This document shows, piece after piece, positions 17,597 to 27,665 of a stretch of 64,000 nucleotides of DNA. A program made the position numbers and the translations under genes. The notes below the pieces were generated by a model. It was not told the DNA's origin. It ran no database searches and saw nothing but the letters and a program-made list of their open reading frames with translations. This DNA comes from Mycobacterium sp. 852014-52450_SCH5900713 (GTDB taxonomy: Bacteria > Actinomycetota > Actinomycetes > Mycobacteriales > Mycobacteriaceae), in contig NZ_LZIL01000050.1 of NCBI RefSeq assembly GCF_001667075.1, forward strand, positions 62,001 to 126,000, read 5' to 3'. The stretch's first letter is position 1, and every line of letters starts with the position of its first letter.

Positions 17597-18289
17597 TCAG
17601 CTGCGCAACGTGGACACCGTTTTGACGAGCAGATCGGCGGCGAATTGCGGGGGCAGTGCGGCCACCACCGAACCCGGGTCGGTGGTCAACGTGGTGAACG
17701 CGTAGAAGTTGCCCAGGTAGGCGGTGAACGTGTATGTGCGCGAATCGATCTCGGTGCCCGACTCGACGGCCGACCTGACGTCGGCCACCATCCCGACGGT
17801 TTGGGCGCCATCGATGCGCGGGGCGTCGACGAGGTGCACGCTTGCTGTGGTGCGCCCGGCGGTCATGGTCCACTGGCCACACGCGGCGACGACCTCGCCG
17901 GGCAGGTCAACGGGCCCCGGCAAAGCCACCACCACCGCGTCGACGATGCCGCCGCTGCCGGAACCGGACACGCCCTGCGCCGACTGGTCGCGTCCATTCC
18001 CGGGGTCGGCGAGGGTCCCGCACTGGGGCGGCCGCGTCTTGCTATCCGACGCGTCGGGCCCCAGGCTCCAGATCACTCCGGGGGAAGCTCCGCTGGGAAT
18101 GCCCGTGGTCGCCTCGTAACCGGGCGGCAGGTCGCGAACCACCCGTTTGATGTTGGCGGGGTTGACCGCCGTCGGCGGCGGCGCCTTTGCAGGCGCCCGC
18201 GACGGTGTGGGCGCCGGAGCGTGAGCGCACGCCGCCACCAGCAACGCGATCGCGCAAGTCGTCACCGGGCCAAACCGGAACGGCCGCAT
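17597..18289 (-). CDS. DUF5642-type lipoprotein (paralogue B)
   Basis: Starting at 18289 gives 230 residues with MRPFRFG, a hydrophobic stretch and LVAAC, a lipobox with Cys near 21. A low-complexity Pro/Ala linker follows. It shares with its neighbour two central cysteines (PPQCGTL and VAACGQW), a VxLVDAPRIDGAxT block, and the segment YTFTAYLGNFYAFTTL before a final amphipathic LLVKTVSTLR. The pair looks like a tandem duplication that has diverged strongly. Function unknown; extracytoplasmic. Confidence 0.7.
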   Translation of the reverse strand: MRPFRFGPVTTCAIALLVAACAHAPAPTPSRAPAKAPPPTAVNPANIKRVVRDLPPGYEATTGIPSGASPGVIWSLGPDASDSKTRPPQCGTLADPGNGRDQSAQGVSGSGSGGIVDAVVVALPGPVDLPGEVVAACGQWTMTAGRTTASVHLVDAPRIDGAQTVGMVADVRSAVESGTEIDSRTYTFTAYLGNFYAFTTLTTDPGSVVAALPPQFAADLLVKTVSTLRS

Positions 18290-18315
18290 GCCCGTTGATA
18301 GCACAACGAGCGGGC

Positions 18316-20277
<1,962 letters not shown>

Positions 20278-20291
<14 letters not shown>

Positions 20292-20832
20292 ATTCCTTGG
20301 CGCTCAAGATGAGTCGCACGGCGGCGGCGAGGTCATCGACCACAACGTCGGCGCCCGCAGCATCTCCGTCACCGCGGCGAAGCAGAACCGTCGCCGTGCC
20401 GGCCGCTCGGCCCGCCTCCACATCGCTCTCGCTGTCGCCGATCATCACCGCCTCGGCCAGGGCGAACCCATGCTCCTGTGCCGCGCGCACCAGCATGCCC
20501 GCACCCGGCTTGCGACAGTCGCAACTGGCCGCGGCGTGCGGGCAGTGGTAGGCGGCGTCCAGGCGGGCGCCTTCGGCCGCCAGGAGTTGTTCCAGGCGGT
20601 CGTGCACGGCGGCGAAACGCGCCGCGTCGGCGGCCGGCTCCGATAGCCAACGCTGATTGGTCACCAGGATGGTGCGCAGACCGGCCGCGTTCAGGGCGGC
20701 CACCGATCGGGCGGCGCCCGGCAACAACACCAGGTCTTCGGGGAACCGGATGTACTCGCCGTCGGCGGCCTTGACGTTGATGGTCCCGTCCCGATCCAGG
20801 AAGACGGTGCTCACTTTCCGTAGATCGAGCAT
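20278..20832 (-). CDS. gmhB: D-glycero-D-manno-heptose 1,7-bisphosphate phosphatase (HAD)
   Basis: A HisB-N/GmhB-type HAD phosphatase of 184 residues. The nucleophile motif is FLDRDGTIN at 10-18, motif II is ILVTNQR, and the zinc loop CPHAAASCDCRKP is present. Motif IV is MIGDSESDVEAG. It removes the C7 phosphate from heptose 1,7-bisphosphate. I start at MLDLRKVS (20832), since the longer frame overlaps gmhA with no homology to the family. It is the last gene of a hddA-gmhA-gmhB unit. Confidence 0.9.
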
Positions 20833-20846
20833 CAGTCGCGACGGTC

Positions 20847-21455
20847 TCAGCAGGGCCGCGGAAACAACGCCGCTTCGACCATCTCGCAGATCGAGTGGCC
20901 CAGGTGCAGGCACGCCTCCTGGACCCGCCCGGTGTTATCGCTCGGTACCCGGATGCAGAACTCGGCCACATCGGCCACCTTTCCCCCGCGCGCACCGGTG
21001 AGCGCCACCGTCGTCATCCCGGCGTCGGCGGCCGCCTCGAGCGCGCGGACGACATTCGGTGAGTTGCCCGAGGTGGTGAGGCCGACCACGACATCCCCCG
21101 CGCGGCCGGCGGCGAGCACCTGGCGGGCAAACACCTCGTCATAGGAGTAGTCGTTGCCGATCGCCGTCATCGCCGCCGTGGCGTCCGGCAGGCTGAACGC
21201 GGCGAGACCCGGGCGGTCAAAAGCGAAGCGCCCCATCAACTCTGCGGCCAGATGCCCCGCGTCTTGTGCGGATCCGCCGTTGCCGAAGAAGATCACCTTT
21301 CCTCCGGCTCGCAACGACTCGATCATTAGTCGCGCGATCTCGACGGTCTGCTCGGCGATGGCGCCCGACAGCATCTGCTGCTTGACCGCGATGGTGTCGG
21401 CCAGTCGCTCCTGGACCAGCTCGACGCTCGGCGTGACGACATCCGAGCGGCTCAT
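20847..21455 (-). CDS. gmhA: Sedoheptulose 7-phosphate isomerase (SIS domain)
   Basis: A single SIS domain of about 202 residues, with FFGNGGSAQDAGHLAAELMGRF (near 50), IGNDYSYDEVFARQ and LTTSGNSPNVVRAL. The C-terminal glutamate/histidine pair VQEACLHLGHSI is typical of GmhA. It converts sedoheptulose 7-phosphate to D-glycero-D-manno-heptose 7-phosphate. The start at 21455 overlaps the hddA stop as ATGA; an ATG at 21464 would add three residues. It is the middle gene of the heptose unit. Confidence 0.92.
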   Translation of the reverse strand: MSRSDVVTPSVELVQERLADTIAVKQQMLSGAIAEQTVEIARLMIESLRAGGKVIFFGNGGSAQDAGHLAAELMGRFAFDRPGLAAFSLPDATAAMTAIGNDYSYDEVFARQVLAAGRAGDVVVGLTTSGNSPNVVRALEAAADAGMTTVALTGARGGKVADVAEFCIRVPSDNTGRVQEACLHLGHSICEMVEAALFPRPC

Positions 21456-22552
21456 GCCTGCCATGTGGTCAATCCCTTGCTCTCAAAAGCGAATTCGGTG
21501 ATGGTGGCCCCGGCCGACTCGAGGCTTTCGATCAGGCGGTGCTTCTTCGCGAAGTCGCAGAACAGCAGGATGTAACCGCCGCCGCCCGCCCCGGTGATCT
21601 TGCCGCCGAGTGCGCCGTTGCGCAGGGCCAGGTCGTAGAGCTCGTCGATGCGCTCATTAGTGATGTACGGGGACATGCGCTTCTTCTGGGTCCAGGCCTC
21701 GCCCAGCAGGACGCCGAAATCGTTCAGCTTGTTCGTCAGCAGGGCGGCCTTCATGGCAACGGCCAGCTCCTTTTGTGCCCGGAGTCCGGCCAGGGTGTCG
21801 TCGGCGCCGGTGGTGGCGCGCCGCGTTTGGTCCTCGATCACGCGGGCGGAGTCCCGCGTGATCCCCGTAAAGCACAGCAGCAGGCTCAGTTCGAGCTCGA
21901 ACGCGGTCTCCTCGCGGATACGCAGCGGGTTGACGATCACGCGGTCGGTGAACTCGATGAAGTTGAACCCGCCGAACGTCGCCGCATACAGGTCCTGCAT
22001 GCCGCCCGTGATGCCCAGGTCCTCACGCTCGATGGCACAGGCCAGCTGCGCGGTCTCGTATTCGCCCATCGGCACGCCGTAGTGCTCGGCGAGCAGGCCG
22101 GTCAGCGCGACCATCATCGTCGACGACGAGCCCAGACCCGATCCTGGCGGAGCGCTCGAACGCAGCACCAGGTCATAGCCGTCCGTGCCCTCCTTGCCGA
22201 ACCTGCGCACCGCGGCCTTGATCAGGTCCAGGCTGCCGTCGTAGAGGATCTCGCTGTCGAGCGTCATCTCGTGGGTGGTCTTGAAGTCCACCGACTCGAT
22301 CGTGACCCGGCGATCGGTGCGCGGGGACAGCGATCCCTGCGCGTATCGGTCGATGGTCGCGGAGAGGACGCAGCCGCCTTCGGTGGTCGGGAACGGCGGT
22401 ACGTCGGTGCCGCCCCCCGCGAATGAAATCCGCAGCGGCGCACGCGCGCGGATTCGGGGCCGGGGCAGGGGATTCACTCGACGTAATCCGATCAGCCGGC
22501 CGACGCGCGTCCCGCGATCGTCTGCGAAAGGTGCGCCACGTCCTAATCCCAT
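21452..22552 (-). CDS. hddA: GHMP kinase, D-glycero-alpha-D-manno-heptose 7-phosphate kinase
   Basis: GHMP fold of up to 366 residues: substrate loop RAPLRISFAGGGTD near 36-49, ATP loop PPGSGLGSSSTMMVAL near 133, and the C-terminal KITGAGGGGYILLF. These match HddA, which phosphorylates C1 of heptose 7-phosphate on the way to GDP-heptose. The true start is uncertain: family members begin only a few residues before RAPLRISF, so the GTG at 22477 is a good alternative to the ATG at 22552. It heads the hddA-gmhA-gmhB unit. No heptose-1-phosphate nucleotidyltransferase is in the window. Confidence 0.9.
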   Translation of the reverse strand: MGLGRGAPFADDRGTRVGRLIGLRRVNPLPRPRIRARAPLRISFAGGGTDVPPFPTTEGGCVLSATIDRYAQGSLSPRTDRRVTIESVDFKTTHEMTLDSEILYDGSLDLIKAAVRRFGKEGTDGYDLVLRSSAPPGSGLGSSSTMMVALTGLLAEHYGVPMGEYETAQLACAIEREDLGITGGMQDLYAATFGGFNFIEFTDRVIVNPLRIREETAFELELSLLLCFTGITRDSARVIEDQTRRATTGADDTLAGLRAQKELAVAMKAALLTNKLNDFGVLLGEAWTQKKRMSPYITNERIDELYDLALRNGALGGKITGAGGGGYILLFCDFAKKHRLIESLESAGATITEFAFESKGLTTWQA

Positions 22553-22683
22553 CCGTTGCCTGCGCGAGGCCCCAATGCGTCGCCTCTCACGAAGAGCCCT
22601 AGCGTAACAGCCGGATCGGCAGAAAAATCGGGATTCACCTGCGGATTATGCCAACCCGTCCAAGCCTTCACGAAAGCGATGAA

Positions 22684-23424
22684 ATGACCCAGGATGCAGT
22701 CGAATTGACCCGTGGTCTGCTCACCGAGGCCGCGGTACCGCGGCACGGTTTCCTCGACGTATTGGGCGAATCGATGAGTTCCCCGGCCCCGACGTTCGCG
22801 CAGCGAGCCATGAACAGCCCCTTCGTCGCGACGGTCTACGAGCGGCTGTGGCGCCCCGCCGCGTTCTATGCGGCCAGTGGCGTCACCACCGGCGCCGAGC
22901 AGCGGCGCGCGGCTACGGCGTTGCGGCTGTCCACTGCGGGACGATTGCTCGACGTCGCCTGCGGCCCAGGCAATTTCACCGGATCGCTGGCGGAACAGCT
23001 ACCGGACGGTGGCCTGGCCGTCGGTTTCGACATCTCCGAGCCGATGCTGACGCGCGCCGTCCTGGACAACAGCACCCCGCGCACCTGCTATGTCCGCGGA
23101 GACGCCCGCGCGTTGCCGTTCGCCGACGCGACATTCGACGCGGTCTGCTGCTTCGGGGCCCTGTACCTGATGCCCGAGCCGTTCCGCGTGGCTCGCGAAA
23201 TGGTGCGGGTGCTCAAGCCCGGGGGCCGCATCGCGGTCCTCACCAGCTACGTCCCGGACCTGCCGCCGGTGCGGCATGCGATGACCGCCGGCGCCGGCGT
23301 CATCGGGCTCACCATGTTCGACCGGCGCGCCTTCGTCGACCTGTTCTCCTCGGCCGGGCTGGTCGACGTCGAGCAACAGACGCAGCGGGCGCTGCAATTC
23401 GTCGCCGCCGCAAAGCCGGACTGA
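22684..23424 (+). CDS. Class I SAM-dependent methyltransferase (UbiE-like)
   Basis: About 246 residues with a class I Rossmann fold: motif I LLDVACGPGNFTG near 86-98, motif II/III GFDISEPM and RGDARALPFADATFD, then LKPGGRIAVLTSY. Sequence outside the core does not name a substrate. It resembles mycobacterial small-molecule or lipid methyltransferases. The ATG at 22684 has GAAAG upstream; the ATG at 22648 would add 12 residues without a ribosome site. It is divergent from hddA, so it may act on the same pathway, but nothing in the sequence proves that. Confidence 0.8.
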   Translation: MTQDAVELTRGLLTEAAVPRHGFLDVLGESMSSPAPTFAQRAMNSPFVATVYERLWRPAAFYAASGVTTGAEQRRAATALRLSTAGRLLDVACGPGNFTGSLAEQLPDGGLAVGFDISEPMLTRAVLDNSTPRTCYVRGDARALPFADATFDAVCCFGALYLMPEPFRVAREMVRVLKPGGRIAVLTSYVPDLPPVRHAMTAGAGVIGLTMFDRRAFVDLFSSAGLVDVEQQTQRALQFVAAAKPD

Positions 23425-23429
23425 CGAGA

Positions 23430-23681
23430 CTAGGAGGCCACCTTGCACACGCCGAGGACCCGGACGACCGGCGTGCCAGCCGCGCATTCCAGCACCCAGG
23501 GGTCGCCGTCGTCGATGGGCTCCGAAGTCAGGGTGAAACTCACCGGCTGCCCGCTGCGCTGGGTCATCTGCGTGCATTCGACCTGGAAGAGGCGATAATC
23601 ACCGCCCTGATCGATGGCGAGTGAGAACCCTGGCCGCACCGACTCAACCGGCACCTTCTGCAGGTAGTAGTCAACGTTCAT
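23430..23681 (-). CDS. Small conserved-looking protein, unknown function
   Basis: The ATG at 23681 gives 83 residues beginning MNVDYYLQKVPVESVRPGF, with no signal peptide. It contains two cysteines (VECTQMTQ and LECAAG) plus one near the end (LGVCKVAS), and the pattern suggests an all-beta fold. TACGGT lies six bases before the ATG, which supports this start over the longer frame to 23741 and suggests a leaderless mRNA. I do not recognise the family. Confidence 0.55.
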   Translation of the reverse strand: MNVDYYLQKVPVESVRPGFSLAIDQGGDYRLFQVECTQMTQRSGQPVSFTLTSEPIDDGDPWVLECAAGTPVVRVLGVCKVAS

Positions 23682-23687
23682 CCGTCG

Positions 23688-23693
23688 ACCGTA
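23688..23693 (-). promoter_or_regulatory. -10 element of the 83-residue gene (leaderless)
   Basis: TACGGT on the minus strand, six bases before the ATG at 23681. Confidence 0.4.
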
Positions 23694-23766
23694 GGACCGG
23701 TATTCCGGCGCGCCGGGGGCCGCCACGCGCCTCTTAAGCAATGTTCAGGCAAATTTTGGGACCGTA

Positions 23767-24912
23767 TTAATCTTCGCCGCGCGCATGCGCACCGGGCTGC
23801 AGGACGAACTCGGCGATCACGGCCGCCATGTCGTCGATGGCCCGGCGGGGTATGACTTCGTAACCATGCGTGCTCAGCGTGGGCACGCACAGCAGGCCCG
23901 CGCGCGGCGTCAGCCCGTTGGCCTTCGAATGCGACGCATCGGATTCGAACGCGCCCAGCACGGCGGCCTGGGGCGACAGCCCCAACTCGGTGGCGATGCT
24001 CATCAGCCGGTCGGCGACGTCTTTGTCGTAGACGCACAAGGCGTCGCTGTAGCCGACGATCGGGCCGCCGGTGACGGTGGTGCCGTATTCCTGCTCGGTG
24101 GGGCCCACCTCCAGCGCGAGGGTGAGGGTGCCGGGCAGCGACCCGCTGGCGTAGGTGCCGCCCACGCCGCCGATCTCCTCGTTGGTGGTGAACACGAGGT
24201 AGACGTCGTCGACGGGCCGCTGGCCGCGGTCGCGCAGCTGGGCGGCCGCGCGCAGCAGGGCGGCCACCGCGGCCCGGTCGTCGAGGAAGTAGCAGCCCAG
24301 GTAGCCGCCGAACTCGACCAGCGTCCTCTTGCTGCGGTCGACGCACACCCGGGTGCCCGGGCGCACGCCGGCGGCCTCGAGCTCGTCGGTGCTCAGCCCG
24401 GTGAAGACGTAGACGTGATCCCAGTCCAGCGCCTTATCGCCTTGGTCGGGCTTGGTCTGCCAGATCCGCTGGCTCTCCTGCGTGGTGTGCTCGGAACCGA
24501 GCGTGAGCACCGCGGTCAGCGTCTCGTGCTGGCCGAGCACGGCGACGGGCCCGAGGCCGAAGTTGCCCGGATACATCGTGCCCAGCTGGGTCAGGTGCAG
24601 CGTGCCGTCCGGCTCCACGCGCTTGACCAGCATGGACAGTTCGTCCATGTGCGCCATGATCCGCGTCGCCACGCCGGGTTCGGCCGCCGAGGACACCCGG
24701 TGCCGGTGGGCGCGCCCGACGCCGTCGGCGGGCGGATCGGCGGCGATGTACCCGATCAGATTCCCGGCGTCGTCGGTCCACATGTCGTCGACGACCGGTC
24801 GCAGTTCCCGGGCACACACGGCGCGCACGTCGGCTTCCTGGCCGCACGGCCCGTAGGCCCACAGGAGTTCTTGCAGCAGGCCGTCGGTGGCGTTGTCCTC
24901 GCGCGTCGCCAT
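23767..24912 (-). CDS. M42-family metallo-aminopeptidase
   Basis: The 381-residue protein carries the metal site of M42 peptidases. HMDELSMLV (near 87) gives the first histidine, FLDDRAAVAAL (near 208) the bridging aspartate, TTNEEIGGVGG (near 243) the catalytic and metal-binding glutamates, and LALEVGPT and STHGYEVIP the remaining ligands. Such cytosolic dodecameric enzymes trim short peptides; some relatives act as endoglucanases. It lies 86 bases downstream of the P450 gene on the same strand and may be co-transcribed. Substrate unknown. Confidence 0.88.
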   Translation of the reverse strand: MATREDNATDGLLQELLWAYGPCGQEADVRAVCARELRPVVDDMWTDDAGNLIGYIAADPPADGVGRAHRHRVSSAAEPGVATRIMAHMDELSMLVKRVEPDGTLHLTQLGTMYPGNFGLGPVAVLGQHETLTAVLTLGSEHTTQESQRIWQTKPDQGDKALDWDHVYVFTGLSTDELEAAGVRPGTRVCVDRSKRTLVEFGGYLGCYFLDDRAAVAALLRAAAQLRDRGQRPVDDVYLVFTTNEEIGGVGGTYASGSLPGTLTLALEVGPTEQEYGTTVTGGPIVGYSDALCVYDKDVADRLMSIATELGLSPQAAVLGAFESDASHSKANGLTPRAGLLCVPTLSTHGYEVIPRRAIDDMAAVIAEFVLQPGAHARGED

Positions 24913-24998
24913 TCGGTCCTTTCAGGTTCGCGGCTCGTCCGAAAGGATCAGTACCCCGCTGGTGTGGTGTGCAACCTCGGGCCTGCTCGGCGCGGCGG

Positions 24999-26219
24999 TT
25001 ACGCGTACGCGAGTTCCAGCCGTTCGAGGCGCCGAACCAGCAGACTGGGGAGCCACCTCCCGACGGCGGCGGCCGTGACGTTCGAGGTTCGCTCGAGGAG
25101 GTGGCCCAGCACAATGGTCGCCTCCAACCGGGCGAGTGCGGCTCCGACGCAGAAGTGGATTCCCTTCCCAAAGCTGATGTGGCCCTTCCCCGCAGGCCGG
25201 TCGAGTCGAAACTCTGCGGGGTTGTCGAAGTGCGAGGGGTCCCTATTGGCGGCTCCCCACAACAGGATCAGGCGCGAACCCGCCGGCAATTCGGCGCTGC
25301 ACAGTTCGGTGTCGTCGACGACGTGCCGGTAGTGACCGCGGAAGGGCGGTTCGTAGCGCAGCACCTCTTCCAGAAACGCCCCGAGCGCGTCCGGCCGATC
25401 CCGCAGCTGCCGCTGGATATCCGGCCGAGTCGCCAAAACCCAAGCGGCAGAACCGATCAGGGAGGCCGTGGACTCGCCACCCGCGCTGAACAGTGTGATC
25501 ATTATGGCGAGTGCCGCTAAGTCGTCCAGATCGCCGGAGGCGCAGGCGCTAGCGAGATCACCGAGCAGATTGTCTTGTCGATTGCCGGCCGCGTGCTGGA
25601 ACAGTTCCGTGACGTAGCCGCTGAGTTCCAGCACCGCGATGCCCGCGGCATCCAGCTGATCTTGGGTGACCAGCCCTTCGACCACTTGGGTCGCGGAGTA
25701 ACCCCACCGGATGAGCTTGTCGATGTCGGCGTCGGGAACGCCGATGATCCTGCCAACGATCATCATAGGCAGCCGGTTCGCCATTGCGCTCATCCATTCG
25801 ATGCGTCCGTCTCGCGCCCGGACATCCCAGATCCGGGCTGCGGTGTCGGCGATGAATGGTTCGAAGGCGCGGATGCGCTTCGCCGCGAGTTGTGGCAGCA
25901 ACGCCTTCCGATGCACGGAGTGGACCGGCTCGTCGGCCGTGGCCAACGCTTGGGTGGGTCCGCCGAGTTCGCCCATCGGCAAAGCTGCGACGCCCCCTCC
26001 TGGCTGATACATCATCGTCGCGGTCAGGTTCGACGAGAAATCGGCGCAGCGTGTTACCGCCTCGCTCACACCAGCCCAACTACTCACCGCGTAGAAGTCC
26101 GAATCTCCGATGCGATGGACGTGTCCGGCCTGATGCATCCGCTCGTAGAGCGGATACGGGTTCTGGATGAACTCGTCGTCGAAGAGCGCCAGGCCAAGAC
26201 CACCGTCTCTCGATGTCAT
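24999..26219 (-). CDS. Cytochrome P450
   Basis: A soluble bacterial-type P450 of 406 residues. The haem loop is SFGKGIHFCVGAALARLEA near 345-363 (cysteine ligand present). The K-helix ExxR is EVLRYEPPFRG. The I-helix reads ITLFSAGGESTASLIG, where the usual acid-alcohol pair AG(D/E)T appears as GGEST. No ferredoxin or reductase gene adjoins it. It is transcribed away from a TetR gene with 188 bases between, and that regulator is its likely repressor. The substrate cannot be told. Confidence 0.93.
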   Translation of the reverse strand: MTSRDGGLGLALFDDEFIQNPYPLYERMHQAGHVHRIGDSDFYAVSSWAGVSEAVTRCADFSSNLTATMMYQPGGGVAALPMGELGGPTQALATADEPVHSVHRKALLPQLAAKRIRAFEPFIADTAARIWDVRARDGRIEWMSAMANRLPMMIVGRIIGVPDADIDKLIRWGYSATQVVEGLVTQDQLDAAGIAVLELSGYVTELFQHAAGNRQDNLLGDLASACASGDLDDLAALAIMITLFSAGGESTASLIGSAAWVLATRPDIQRQLRDRPDALGAFLEEVLRYEPPFRGHYRHVVDDTELCSAELPAGSRLILLWGAANRDPSHFDNPAEFRLDRPAGKGHISFGKGIHFCVGAALARLEATIVLGHLLERTSNVTAAAVGRWLPSLLVRRLERLELAYA

Positions 26220-26358
26220 TCCTCAACGCTGAGCGGCGAAGACCTGCCGAGTCAATCGAAATCGACGAAGTTGCAATCCCCGGTACCCGCCTCCCGACCG
26301 CGTCGTCTCACCAGCGGGACATGACCTGCGGACACGGTGAAACATATCGCCAAGATCG

Positions 26359-26383
26359 TCTCAATTCTGAGAAGATATACATT
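26359..26383. promoter_or_regulatory. Palindrome and -10-like box in the P450/TetR intergenic region
   Basis: TCTCA-ATTC-TGAGA (26359-26372) is a perfect inverted repeat, followed at once by an AT-rich TATACATT (26376-26383) that can serve as a -10 for the TetR gene. Position and symmetry fit an autoregulatory operator shared by the divergent P450 gene. This is inferred from sequence only. Confidence 0.45.
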
Positions 26384-26407
26384 CAGCGACTCAAGGGGGT
26401 GGAGGCC

Positions 26408-26956
26408 GTGGTCCGAGACGACTGGGTCGTCGGTGGCGATCGCCGGACCGCGGCGGCTGAACGTATCTACGCCGCGGCAACCGACCTCGTAGTGCGCGAA
26501 GGGCTGGATGCCTTCGACATCGACACCCTGGCGACGAGGGTCCACTGCTCGCGAGCCACCATCTACCGCTATGCGGGCGGCAAAGCCCAGATACGAGACG
26601 CGGTGCTGATTCGCCTGGCAGCGGGGATCATCGAGACGGTTCGCCGTGCCGTGGAGGGGCTCAGTGGGCCCGAACGCGTCATCACCGCCGTCACCGTCGC
26701 ACTCGAGCAGATCAGATCGGACCCGTTGCGACGGTTGATGCTCAGTCCGGGCAGTTCTCCGGACTTGGGCGAGTTGCATTCCTCGCCGGTGCTCAGTCAT
26801 CTGGCGGCCGAGCTCACGGGAATCACCGACGACCCGGAGGCGGCGCAGTGGATCGTACGGGTGGTGCTGTCCCTGGCCTACTGGCCGCTGGCGAGCAGTC
26901 GCGTCGAACGAAAAGTGCTGCACCGGTTTCTTGCTCCCGGCTTCACCGAAGGGTGA
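26408..26956 (+). CDS. TetR-family regulator (divergent from P450)
   Basis: About 182 residues. The N-terminal helix-turn-helix contains DIDTLATRVHCSRATIYRYAG with the usual recognition helix, and the all-helical remainder should bind a ligand. I choose the GTG at 26408, eight bases after the purine run AAGGGGG. The open frame continues up to 26213, but that part crosses the intergenic promoter region and the P450 start. It probably controls itself and the divergent P450 through the palindrome at 26359-26372. Confidence 0.82.
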   Translation: MVRDDWVVGGDRRTAAAERIYAAATDLVVREGLDAFDIDTLATRVHCSRATIYRYAGGKAQIRDAVLIRLAAGIIETVRRAVEGLSGPERVITAVTVALEQIRSDPLRRLMLSPGSSPDLGELHSSPVLSHLAAELTGITDDPEAAQWIVRVVLSLAYWPLASSRVERKVLHRFLAPGFTEG

Positions 26957-27010
26957 ATCAGCCGGCCGCTAAGGGCAGTCGGTCCGGCTCTTCGATCGCC
27001 CCTCGATTCG

Positions 27011-27053
27011 TTGACGGCCGTCATTGACGGGCGTCAGCGACTTGCCGTACCGT
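27011..27053 (+). promoter_or_regulatory. Tandem 13-bp palindromic operators over a sigma-70-type promoter
   Basis: TTGACGGCCGTCA (27011-27023) and TTGACGGGCGTCA (27024-27036) are adjacent and differ by one base. The first contains the perfect palindrome TGACGGCCGTCA. The second supplies a -35 (TTGACG, 27024-27029), and TACCGT (27048-27053) is the -10 after an 18-base spacer. The -10 ends six bases before the ATG at 27060, giving a leaderless transcript under likely autorepression. Confidence 0.72.
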
Positions 27054-27059
27054 GCAGCC

Positions 27060-27665
27060 ATGGAGGCACAGGCCCCTCTCGGAGCCGCAACATCGGCGCG
27101 GGGCGTCCGGGAGGCTCGACGACTCGAGACCCGGGCACGCTTGTTCGACGCCGCGCTGGCCGAGATTGCGCAGCGCGGGCTTGCCGCCGCCGACGTGAGC
27201 GCCATCGCCGCCGCGGCGGGCGTGGTGCGGGGAACCTTCTATTTCCACTTCCCGACGAAGGAGCACGTTCTCGCCGAGTTGGAGCGCAGCGAGGAGACGC
27301 GGATCATCAGCGAACTCGGCGCCGCCAACGGCGACCTGTCGTCGATCCTCTCGCAACTCGTGGCCCACGTCCTGGATGCCGAAAAACGTTTGGGCGCAGC
27401 AGTTTTCCGGGATATGCTCGGCCTACACTTCTCGTCGTCCCGTCCGGTCGAAGACGAGTTCGCGCAACACCCGCTCGCACGGTTTCTGGTGGGCCTCATC
27501 AGCCGGGCGCAATCCGCGGGGCAAGTCTCGGCCGAGGTAGACGCCGCGGAGCTCGGCACGTTCTTTCTCACCGGGCTCTTCGCGCTGCTGGCCACCGGAA
27601 CACACGATCCTGCGCAGTTAAGCCGTTACGTGACAACGATTGTCAAAGGAATGGAGAAACGATGA
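27060..27665 (+). CDS. TetR-family regulator of the ferritin-like gene
   Basis: 201 residues with an N-terminal helix-turn-helix: ETRARLFDAALAEIAQRG, then VSAIAAAAGVVRGTFYFHFP and KEHVLAEL. The C-terminal ligand domain is distinctive only in a short SSSRPVEDEF loop. The ATG at 27060 is fixed by a -10 six bases upstream. Its stop overlaps the start of the next gene (ATGA), so regulator and target form one unit. Two operator-like 13-mers cover the promoter. The ligand is unknown. Confidence 0.88.
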   Translation: MEAQAPLGAATSARGVREARRLETRARLFDAALAEIAQRGLAAADVSAIAAAAGVVRGTFYFHFPTKEHVLAELERSEETRIISELGAANGDLSSILSQLVAHVLDAEKRLGAAVFRDMLGLHFSSSRPVEDEFAQHPLARFLVGLISRAQSAGQVSAEVDAAELGTFFLTGLFALLATGTHDPAQLSRYVTTIVKGMEKR

